DNA of 45,526 nucleotides, from contig DASZMJ010000660.1 of the NCBI GenBank assembly GCA_035551935.1, positions 1 to 45,526 of the forward strand. The letters run 5' to 3'. The translations under genes were made by a program, and so were the position numbers. A model generated the notes under the pieces. It searched no databases and was not told the origin of the DNA. It saw nothing but the letters and a program-made list of their open reading frames with translations. Shown here piece by piece: positions 30,626 to 36,943 of the stretch; positions within the stretch are counted from its first letter, which is position 1, and the number at the start of each line of letters is the position of its first letter. The stretch comes from DASZMJ01 sp035551935 (lineage in GTDB: Bacteria > Planctomycetota > Planctomycetia > Isosphaerales > Isosphaeraceae).

Positions 30626-31660
30626 TCACCGGGCGCGGAAGCGGCTGAGGATGCGGGCGTCGAGCTCGGCCTCGTCCTTGAAGTCCTCGACGTTGGGGAC
30701 GAGCTCCCAGTGCTCGGTGTGCTCGGCGGCCTCGCCGGGGGCGAGGCGTGTGAGCGGGCCGAGGCTCTCCATCTCGACCATGTCCTGGTTGCTGTACGTC
30801 TCGTAGTTGACGCCGAGGTCGGGGTAATGCTTGCCGTCCTGGTAGTCGAACCGCTTCACGAACAGCGTGCCGCCGTTGAGGTAGCCCACGTATCCCATCT
30901 TGTGCGAGAGGCCGATCTTGGTCGCCCCCTTGGTCGGGTCCTGCCGGAGGGTGATGGCCTTGGAGCCGAAGTGGAAGCGGGAGTCCTGGAAGTCGGTGTA
31001 CGACCAGAGCGCCAACCGGAAGTCGGGCCCGAAGTCGGCGGCGGTGGCGTGCTTGGCGTCGCCGGGGTGGGGGCGCTTCGGCGGCAAGGGGATGACCTCG
31101 ACGCCGCCGCCCTTCATGACCGAGAGCGCCCACGGGGCCAGGTCCGTCGGCGCCTTGCCGACGTTGCGGATGCGGTGGACGACCGTGACGCGGCTGCCGC
31201 CGGGCTCGAGCTTTACGTCCATCTCCTTCTGGAGGCCGACGCTCGCCTCGGGCGCCGGCGTCAGCCGGACGGCGCCGGGGCCGATCTCGGCGAAGGCGAC
31301 CGGGCCGTTGTCGGGCACATACGTGCGCGCCGGGTCCTCGGGCGAGGCCCAGAGGCGGTGGCCGCCGCGGATCATCCAGGTCGACTCGCCCGACTTGCCG
31401 AGCTGGCCGTCGTACTCGCGGAAGACGTTCTTGCCGTCGGCCAGCCGGTAGCTGATCACGCGCGGGCCGACGTCGAGGGTGACGATCAGCTCGGCGTCGC
31501 CGTTGGAGAGCTTCAGGTTGTTCTTCCACCCCTTGTATTCGACCTTCTCCACGGTGAGCTTGCCTTTCCGGGCCGCGGCGGCCCGCGTGAGGGTCGAGGG
31601 AGCCGGGCCGATCGCCAGGATCACGGCGCAGGCCACGACGATCGAGAGAGTTGCGCGCAC
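30626..31660 (-). CDS. Exported DUF4380-like protein
   Basis: A 344-residue protein with signal peptide (LSIVVACAVILAIGPAPS) and then a beta-rich domain. Blocks LDVGPRVISYRLADGKNVF, RGGHRLWASPEDP, VVHRIRNVGKAPTDLAPWAL and NYETYSNQDMVEMESLGPL fit the DUF4380 family, which resembles galactose-mutarotase-type sugar-binding folds; no activity has been assigned as far as I know. The start is a GTG at 31660 with GAGG upstream, chosen because it places the signal peptide at the N terminus. Probably periplasmic and carbohydrate-related by fold (inference). Its 3' end faces the REP-like pair at 30510-30593. Confidence 0.7.
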   Translation of the reverse strand: MRATLSIVVACAVILAIGPAPSTLTRAAAARKGKLTVEKVEYKGWKNNLKLSNGDAELIVTLDVGPRVISYRLADGKNVFREYDGQLGKSGESTWMIRGGHRLWASPEDPARTYVPDNGPVAFAEIGPGAVRLTPAPEASVGLQKEMDVKLEPGGSRVTVVHRIRNVGKAPTDLAPWALSVMKGGGVEVIPLPPKRPHPGDAKHATAADFGPDFRLALWSYTDFQDSRFHFGSKAITLRQDPTKGATKIGLSHKMGYVGYLNGGTLFVKRFDYQDGKHYPDLGVNYETYSNQDMVEMESLGPLTRLAPGEAAEHTEHWELVPNVEDFKDEAELDARILSRFRAR

Positions 31661-31932
31661 GGGAGTCGGTCCTCGCGGGCCGCGGCCCGCCGTCGCCGTC
31701 GTCCACGCCCGCCGCGACGACGGCCACGACCCCGCGGCCCCCCACAACAAACACGAGCCCGGCCGCCGAATCAAGCGGCCTCTGCGGCCGTCGCGGCGAC
31801 CCCTTTCGTCGGCGCGGCGGTTGCGTCATAATTCACGGATTCGGACCGTCGCCCGGCGGGCGGGTCGACCAAGGCGCCCCCCGGCCATCGCGTCCCGGAA
31901 TCCACGCCTTCGCAGCACCAATGGGGGGTCGC

Positions 31933-33192
31933 ATGATGTACCGGACTCGACTGGGGTGGTTCCTCGGCTGCGCTCTGGCTGTCGCCTGCCTCGCGCCGAT
32001 CGGCTGTAGCTCGAAGGAGCCGAACGACGAGGGCTTGGGCGGCTCTGCGCCCTCCTCGAAGTCGAACGACGAGCAGACGCAGGTCGCCCAGGCCGCGCCG
32101 GGGTCGAAGCCGCAGGCCGACGCCCCCAAGGGCCAAGGCCAGGGCCAAGGTCAACCCAGCGGCACGGCCGGCGGCTACGGCAACAACAGCCAGCCGAAGT
32201 CGGGCGGCTCCGCACCCGGCGCCAGCGGCACCTCGGGCGGCTACGGCAACAGCAACCCACAGCAGCAGGGCGGCGGGAACGCCGCGGGCAAGGGCGGCAC
32301 CTCGGGCGGCTACGGCAATAATAGTCAGCCGCAGCCCGGCGGCGGGGACGCCGCGGGCGAGGGCGGGACGTCCGGGGGTTACGGCAACAACGACCAGCAA
32401 AAGCAAGGCGGCGGCTACGCCCCCGGCGGCGGCGGCACCTCGGGCGGCTATGGCAACAACAGCCAGCAAAAGCAAGGCGGCGGCTATGCGCCTGGAGGCG
32501 GCGGGACGTCCGGGGGTTACGGCAATAATAGCCAGCAGAAGCAAGGCGGCGGCTACGCGCCCGGCGGTGGCGGGACCTCCGGCGGCTACGGCGGCGGCAA
32601 TCAGCAAAAGCAGGGCGGCGGCTATGCGCCCGGCGGCGGCGGGACCTCCGGCGGCTACGGCGGCGGCCAGCAGAAGTCCGGCGGGTATGCCGCCGGTTCC
32701 AGCGGGACGTCGGGCGGCTACGGCGGGAACCAACAGCGCGGCGGGGGTTATTCGCCCGGCGGCGGCGGGTCCTCGGGTGGCTACGGCGGCTCGTCCGGGG
32801 CGTATGGCGGCGGCGGCCAGCAGCGCAAGGAGGAGAAGGACCCGACGGCCGCCGAGTCGCCGCGGGCCGCGGTCGAGGCGTTCCTGGGCGCCCTGAAGGA
32901 GAAGGACGCGGAGAAGGTCGCCACGGCCGTCTCCGAGAAGGCCCCCGACATCAAGGCCCACGCCTCGACCTTCGACGACCTCCGCAGCAAGGAGATGAAG
33001 GCGGACAAGCTCGCCAAGCTCGCCGGCGAGTTCGACGGCTACGAGGTCACCGACAAGACCATCGCCAGCAGCACCAACAAGAAGAAGGTCGGCGTCGTGG
33101 TGTCGAAGGGCAACATGTCCCGGACCATCTTCGCCTACAACACGAAGGGCGGCTGGAAGGTCATGGACTACAACTCGCCGCACAAGAACTGA
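31933..33192 (+). CDS. Lipoprotein with Gly/Gln/Tyr-rich tandem repeats and a C-terminal NTF2-like domain
   Basis: A 419-residue lipoprotein: signal 1-24 with lipobox APIGC, Cys25. Residues ~76-296 are low complexity, ten copies of a roughly 23-residue unit built on GTSGGYGNNSQQKQGGGYAP. Residues ~308-419 form a folded domain (AAVEAFLGALKEKDAEKVAT, FDDLRSKEMKADKLAKLAGE, GGWKVMDYNS) that looks like an NTF2/SnoaL-type domain as found in many lipoproteins. The repeat should be flexible and may form a phase-separating or wall-associated tether between membrane and domain. ATGs at 31921, 31933 and 31936 are possible; GGGGGG at 31923-31928 favours 31933. A weak CATAAT element lies at 31827-31832. 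The rest of the divergent gap 31661-31932 shows nothing else. Confidence 0.78.
   Translation: MMYRTRLGWFLGCALAVACLAPIGCSSKEPNDEGLGGSAPSSKSNDEQTQVAQAAPGSKPQADAPKGQGQGQGQPSGTAGGYGNNSQPKSGGSAPGASGTSGGYGNSNPQQQGGGNAAGKGGTSGGYGNNSQPQPGGGDAAGEGGTSGGYGNNDQQKQGGGYAPGGGGTSGGYGNNSQQKQGGGYAPGGGGTSGGYGNNSQQKQGGGYAPGGGGTSGGYGGGNQQKQGGGYAPGGGGTSGGYGGGQQKSGGYAAGSSGTSGGYGGNQQRGGGYSPGGGGSSGGYGGSSGAYGGGGQQRKEEKDPTAAESPRAAVEAFLGALKEKDAEKVATAVSEKAPDIKAHASTFDDLRSKEMKADKLAKLAGEFDGYEVTDKTIASSTNKKKVGVVVSKGNMSRTIFAYNTKGGWKVMDYNSPHKN
32158..32820 (+). repeat. Tandem ~69-bp coding repeats (Gly-rich)
   Basis: About ten imperfect direct copies of a ~69-bp unit inside the lipoprotein gene. Copies 4-7 (about 32370-32620) are nearest to identical, with mainly synonymous differences, suggesting recent duplication by slippage or unequal recombination; outer copies are diverged or shortened. 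They are contiguous and in frame, so this is not a CRISPR array. Confidence 0.85.
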
Positions 33193-33250
33193 GGCGCGGC
33201 GCGGTCGCATCGGCGTTTGTAACTTTGACGCCGACGGGCGTGTAAGTTCT

Positions 33251-33287
33251 CCCCCGCCCGCCCCGAAGAAACCGGGGAGGGCGGGGG
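33251..33287 (+). terminator. Hairpin terminator downstream of the Gly-rich lipoprotein
   Basis: 15-nt arms (33251-33265 and 33273-33287, one mismatch; CCCCCGCCC...GGGCGGGGG) with a 7-nt loop, 58 nt after the stop. No U-run follows, so it may be a pause site or bind other factors. The remainder of 33193-33465 shows no gene. Confidence 0.55.
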
Positions 33288-33465
33288 ATTCGCTCAAGAA
33301 TCGGCCTTGATCGGCCGAAAGTCGGCCGGAACCGGGCGGCCCTTGAGGATTGGCCCGGGATCTGCGTTTTGGAGCCGCCCGCCGATCTCGAAGCCATCCA
33401 ATCCGATCCGGCCGACGCGCTCGGCGCGGCCACACATCCAGACAGTGCCCAAGGAGGGAGCCTGT

Positions 33466-33798
33466 ATGGTCATGGCCCAAGTCCGCCCCAGTGCCCTGCT
33501 CGAGTTGACGGTGGTGGTCTTCCAGGTGCTGGGCGTGGTCACGCTCTGCCTCTCCCGGCTGGCGACGACCCGGAGCTGGGCGTTGCGCGGCCGATCGGGG
33601 TTCGTCGTCGCGCTGCTGGGCCTGGGCGTCGCGGGGGCGCTCTGCGGGCGGCACGACTCGGAGTTTGCCCTCTTCGCCGGCGCGACCATGACGGCCCTCC
33701 TCATCGGCATGACGATCGGCGGCGGCGCGGCCGCCACGACCGATGCAAGGCCGATCCTCGGCGGGGTCGATTCGCCCCTGACGACGGCCGTTGCTTGA
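33466..33798 (+). CDS. Small membrane protein of unknown function
   Basis: A 110-residue protein with three hydrophobic segments: about 12-31 (LLELTVVVFQVLGVVTLCLS), 45-58 (GFVVALLGLGVAGAL) and 68-86 (FALFAGATMTALLIGMTIGG). The C-terminal tail is soluble. No family recognised. The ATG at 33466 is set by a strong AAGGAGG at 33451-33457. It is flanked by two hairpins, the second (33830-33862) a classical terminator, so it is probably transcribed alone. Confidence 0.72.
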   Translation: MVMAQVRPSALLELTVVVFQVLGVVTLCLSRLATTRSWALRGRSGFVVALLGLGVAGALCGRHDSEFALFAGATMTALLIGMTIGGGAAATTDARPILGGVDSPLTTAVA

Positions 33799-33829
33799 GC
33801 CACAAGACGCAATTCCTCCGAGAATTAGG

Positions 33830-33862
33830 ACGACGGGGCCGCGCGGCCCCGTCGTTTTTTTT
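33830..33862 (+). terminator. Rho-independent terminator
   Basis: Perfect 11-bp stem ACGACGGGGCC/GGCCCCGTCGT with loop GCGC (33830-33855) followed by eight T residues (33855-33862), 31 nt after the small membrane protein gene. The best intrinsic terminator in the window. Confidence 0.9.
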
Positions 33863-33871
33863 CGGGGCGAT

Positions 33872-33900
33872 TTGACGCCCCTCCGAACGCGCGCCATAGT
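33872..33900 (+). promoter_or_regulatory. Candidate promoter for the BON-domain gene
   Basis: TTGACG (33872-33877, 5/6) and CATAGT (33895-33900, 4/6) with a 17-nt spacer, immediately after the terminator. It implies a 5' leader of about 185 nt before the ATG at 34093. Confidence 0.5.
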
Positions 33901-34092
33901 TCGGCCGTCGGCCCGGTGCCCCGGCCGACCGGCCGACCGATCCAGCCTCCTCGCGACGCCCCGACTGCCGGTCTGCGCCCGCCGGTGCCCTCGCGAACTT
34001 CGACGGCGACGAGCCCGAGACCCGTGCCCCGATCGTCGTGTCCCGCGCGACGGTCGGTGTGGGTCCGGGAGCCCCTACGGCGGGAGGAGGAC

Positions 34093-34851
34093 ATGCTGAT
34101 GTTCACGGGATGGAACCGGATCACGGCGGCGATCGGCCTGGGCCTGGCGCTGGCCGCGGCCCCCTCGGTCGCCCCCGCGCAGGCGCCGGCGGCCAACCAG
34201 GCGACGGCCGACGCGGTGGCCAACGTCCTGCGGTCGAGCCCGGCGTTGCGGGGCAATCGGATCGAGATCCAGGCGCGCGAGGGGCTCGTGACCCTGGCCG
34301 GCACCGTCGGCTCGCGGGCACAGAAGATCGAGGCGATCGCCCGCGCGACGCGGGTCGGCGGCGTCCGGGGCGTGGTCGACCAACTCCGGGTGGGCGACCC
34401 CACCATCCAGACGGCCCAGTATCAGGTGCCCCAGTACCAGGTCGCCATGGGCCATCACCGCCAGATGGCGGCGGGCGGGGGCGCCCCGATGATGATGGGC
34501 GACGGCATGGTCATGGACGGCGGCACGACCATGACGGCCCCGTCGAACGCCCCGACCCCCGAGGGGCCGGCCGGGTCGATGGGGTTCAACCAGTCCGCCA
34601 CGCCGAACCGGCCGAACTACGCCTGGCCGAGCTACGCGCCGTACCCCAACTTCTCGGCGGTCGGCTATCCGACGGCCTACCCGTGGCAGGCCTTTCCGAA
34701 CATCGGCCCGTTCTACCCGTACCCGGAGGTCCCGCTGGACTGGCGGGCCGTCACCCTGCGTTGGGACGACGGCATCTGGTGGCTCGACTTCAAGAAGCAC
34801 TACACCCGCCCCTTCTTCACCCCCTATCCGTTCGGCCTCTTCGCCTACTGA
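34093..34851 (+). CDS. Exported BON-domain protein
   Basis: A 252-residue protein with a signal peptide (AAIGLGLALAAAPSVAPAQA). Residues ~38-103 form a BON domain: ATADAVANVLRSSPALRG, then IEIQAREGLVTLAGTVGS with the conserved central Gly, then AIARATRVGGVRGVVDQL. BON domains bind phospholipid or surface polymers in the periplasm. Residues ~110-165 are Met/Gly/Pro/Gln-rich and flexible. The C-terminal ~75 residues are aromatic-rich (YPNFSAVGYPTAYPWQAFPN; WRAVTLRWDDGIWWLDFKKH), possibly a second binding module. The start at 34093 has GGAGGAGG 5 nt upstream; a second ATG two codons on is possible. Monocistronic by flanking signals. Confidence 0.85.
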   Translation: MLMFTGWNRITAAIGLGLALAAAPSVAPAQAPAANQATADAVANVLRSSPALRGNRIEIQAREGLVTLAGTVGSRAQKIEAIARATRVGGVRGVVDQLRVGDPTIQTAQYQVPQYQVAMGHHRQMAAGGGAPMMMGDGMVMDGGTTMTAPSNAPTPEGPAGSMGFNQSATPNRPNYAWPSYAPYPNFSAVGYPTAYPWQAFPNIGPFYPYPEVPLDWRAVTLRWDDGIWWLDFKKHYTRPFFTPYPFGLFAY

Positions 34852-35167
34852 GCCGGGTGGAGCGGGTCCGGTCCTCTCGGGGGTCGCGCGGGGCCGATCG
34901 ATCGGCCCGGCGCGGCCCCCGCGGCGTTGGGTCGCGGCGGGTTGCAAGGGGAAATGACGGCCGTCGGCGCGGAATTCCTCACAAGCGGGCGGCTCGGGGT
35001 TCGATAAGAGGAGCAACCCAAGTCGGCGCGGAGTCGGTGGCGGAGCGAGGGCCCCGCGTCGGCCGGCCGGCACGAATCGCCGAGTCACGCACGGTCCCGG
35101 CGCCGTCATCGGTGGGCGGAGCGCCCCCCGACCCGTGATCGCAACGTCCCAAGGAGGGGTATTCGCG
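34852..35167. other. Gene-free stretch with a hairpin
   Basis: No credible gene. The notable element is an 18-nt perfect palindrome GGGCCGATCGATCGGCCC at 34891-34908, set within further GC-rich complementarity (GCGCG and CGGCGCGG flanks), about 40 nt after the BON gene stop. It is probably a terminator-like hairpin without a U-run. A strong AAGGAGG (35151-35157) closes the stretch. Confidence 0.5.
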
Positions 35168-35782
35168 ATGAACCGAACCGCGCGGCACCGGGGCCCGATC
35201 GTCCCGCGGTGGGCTCGCGGCCTGCTGCTGACCGCCAGCCTGGCGGCCTGCGCCTGGAACCTCCCCGGCTGCGGCCTGCCGTACGTCTTGAAAAACATCA
35301 CCCCGTTCCACCCGACCGGCTGGTCGTTCGCCTGGCCGATCACCCCGGCGCAGCAGCAGCGCCTCGAGTCCGACATCAAGCGCGAGGAGCAGCACAAGGT
35401 CCCCATCCTCGACCCGATCCCCGCCGAGTTCGCGCCGCCGAACTGCCTCGACCCGCCCAGCGAGGACGAGGTCTGGGAGAAGGTCCCCCGGTTCAAGAAC
35501 GGCTCGCCCGTCTTCTACGAGACCCAGCGCAACAACGCCCGGTTCCTCATCGAGAAGATCGGCGACAAGGTGGACCCGTGCCGCATCTATCCGCTGGCCG
35601 GCCCCTGCCAGCTCCACCACTGCCACTACAAGTGCACGATCTACTTCCAGGAGTTGTACTGGTCGGACTACCCGATCCCGTTCAACCACATCGACAACCG
35701 CGTCGAGGTCGTGTACATCGACAAGGACTACCTGACCCGCTGCGGCGGCCCGGCCGTCGCCGCGACCCCCGGCGGCGGTTGA
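35168..35782 (+). CDS. Cys-rich predicted lipoprotein, planctomycete-type
   Basis: A 204-residue protein. N-terminal signal with hydrophobic LLLTASLAACAWNLPGCG; LPGC can serve as a lipobox, so a lipoprotein is likely. The mature part is soluble with a conserved-looking core (YVLKNITPFHPTGWSFAWPI; FYETQRNNARFLIEKIGDKV) and a Cys cluster (DPCRIYPLAGPCQLHHCHYK) near residues 137-156, suggesting disulphides or metal binding. It ends in YIDKDYLTRCGG. No named family recognised. The start at 35168 has AAGGAGG 10 nt upstream. It sits between BON and LEPR-motif genes in a run of separately expressed envelope proteins. Confidence 0.72.
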   Translation: MNRTARHRGPIVPRWARGLLLTASLAACAWNLPGCGLPYVLKNITPFHPTGWSFAWPITPAQQQRLESDIKREEQHKVPILDPIPAEFAPPNCLDPPSEDEVWEKVPRFKNGSPVFYETQRNNARFLIEKIGDKVDPCRIYPLAGPCQLHHCHYKCTIYFQELYWSDYPIPFNHIDNRVEVVYIDKDYLTRCGGPAVAATPGGG

Positions 35783-36152
35783 TCGCCGCGGGCGGGGTCC
35801 CGAACCGCCGACGCCCCCGAGATCGCCGGCCCGCGAACCCGAGATGGCCGGCGCGCTGCGGGGGCTTCGGCCTTGACCACGACGATCGCCGACCCCTCGG
35901 GGGTCGGCCGGCTTCAAGAAGGACCGTCGGATCGATCACCAACCCAGGACGGCCGCGGGGTTCCCGCACGGCCGCCGCCGAGTCCCGGCCGATTCCTCCC
36001 CCGTCGGCCCCAGGGAATCGCCGGCCTCCGGTCGCGCGGGAGCAGGGCCCTCGGGTGGCCGCGATCGGTTAGGCGCCCGGGTCCGCCGACGGGCCTCGGG
36101 CCGACGACGGGCACCGACCCGTTCCTTGATTCTCCGGAGGGGGACCATTCCC
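35783..36152. other. Gene-free stretch with a terminator-like hairpin
   Basis: A hairpin at 35888-35907 (stem GCCGACCC/GGGTCGGC, loop CTCG) lies 106 nt after the upstream stop. Other short GC complementarities are present as expected from composition. The stretch ends with the GGAGGGGG ribosome binding site (36136-36143) of the next gene. No open frame with protein-like content was found. Confidence 0.45.
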
Positions 36153-36878
36153 ATGACTGTCGAACGCTCGAGACGGGCCGCGACCCGGGCCTCGGTCGCC
36201 GTCGAGGCCCTGGACGGCCGGCTGCTGCTCAGCCACGTCCACATCGCCGCCCATCGCATCGCGCCGAGCCTGGCACAGCTTCCCCAGGGGGTCCACGTCG
36301 GGCTCCTGAACCACCCCGGCCCGATCCTCAACAACATCGGCGTCGGCTACGCCATCAAGTACGCCCGGTTCTATCCCTACTACACCGGGCCGATCCAGGG
36401 CTACCTCAACGGCGCCGGCGCCAAGGGCTACCTCCAGGGCAACAACCTGGTGCTCACCGGCATCGTCGCCGGCAACATCGCCCGGCCGCCGACCGACCCG
36501 ACCCAGTCGGCCTTCTACGCCTTCGGTATCGACCGCGGCGCCGGCGTCGCCCCCTTGCCCAACCGGCCCAACGTCACCCTCGACGCCGTCGTCCTCGTCG
36601 CCAACCAGCCCTCGGGCCTGAGCGCCGCCGTCTTCGACCTCAAGACCGGCGCCGCCACCCCGCTGCCGGCCAACGACGTCTTCCTCCAGTACGACTCCGT
36701 CCACGTCACCGTCCCGCTCAACCTCCTGCCCTCGACCGGGGCCCCGGCCAACCAGTACAAGGTCAACTTCATCAGCGAGTCGTCGCCCACCATCACCGAC
36801 CCCACCCAGGTCGCCAGCCTCACCCCCGAGTTCACCGACTTCGTCGTCGCCACCCACCCCGTGCCGCCGGTCAAATAG
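36153..36878 (+). CDS. Surface/extracellular protein with a degenerate LEPR-type N-terminal motif
   Basis: A 241-residue protein. Residues ~2-27 run RSRRAATRASVAVEALDGRL followed by LLS. Planctomycete exported proteins often carry a basic stretch and a motif like LExLExRxLLS in place of an ordinary signal peptide; VEALDGRLLLS fits that pattern. The rest is Gly/Pro/Asn-rich and beta-prone (IGVGYAIKYARFYPYYTGPI; GAGAKGYLQGNNLVLTG; NRPNVTLDAVVLVANQP), with no catalytic motif. GGAGGGGG is 9 nt upstream of the ATG. It is followed by a strong hairpin. Likely exported or surface-attached; function unknown. Confidence 0.75.
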   Translation: MTVERSRRAATRASVAVEALDGRLLLSHVHIAAHRIAPSLAQLPQGVHVGLLNHPGPILNNIGVGYAIKYARFYPYYTGPIQGYLNGAGAKGYLQGNNLVLTGIVAGNIARPPTDPTQSAFYAFGIDRGAGVAPLPNRPNVTLDAVVLVANQPSGLSAAVFDLKTGAATPLPANDVFLQYDSVHVTVPLNLLPSTGAPANQYKVNFISESSPTITDPTQVASLTPEFTDFVVATHPVPPVK

Positions 36879-36890
36879 GTCGATGCGACG

Positions 36891-36924
36891 GCCGCCCATC
36901 CCCGGAACGCCGGGGATGGGCGGC
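36891..36924. terminator. Terminator-type hairpin between convergent genes
   Basis: Perfect 15-bp stem (36891-36905 and 36910-36924, GCCGCCCATCCCCGG and complement) with loop AACG, 12 nt after the plus-strand stop and 19 nt from the opposing stop. No U-run, but its position suggests termination for both strands. Confidence 0.7.
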
Positions 36925-36943
36925 GCTGCTTCGCGGGCGGACC

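Noticed and set aside
32158..32820. CRISPR array
   Set aside because: Repeats are contiguous, in frame and protein-coding, with no unique spacers of uniform length and no cas genes.
31771..33897. A 708-codon open frame on the minus strand opposite the Gly-rich lipoprotein
   Set aside because: It mirrors the 69-bp coding repeats and GC-rich codon structure of the plus-strand gene; its product is low-complexity Ala/Val/Gly with no start signal. The plus strand has a lipobox, ribosome binding site and folded C-terminal domain.
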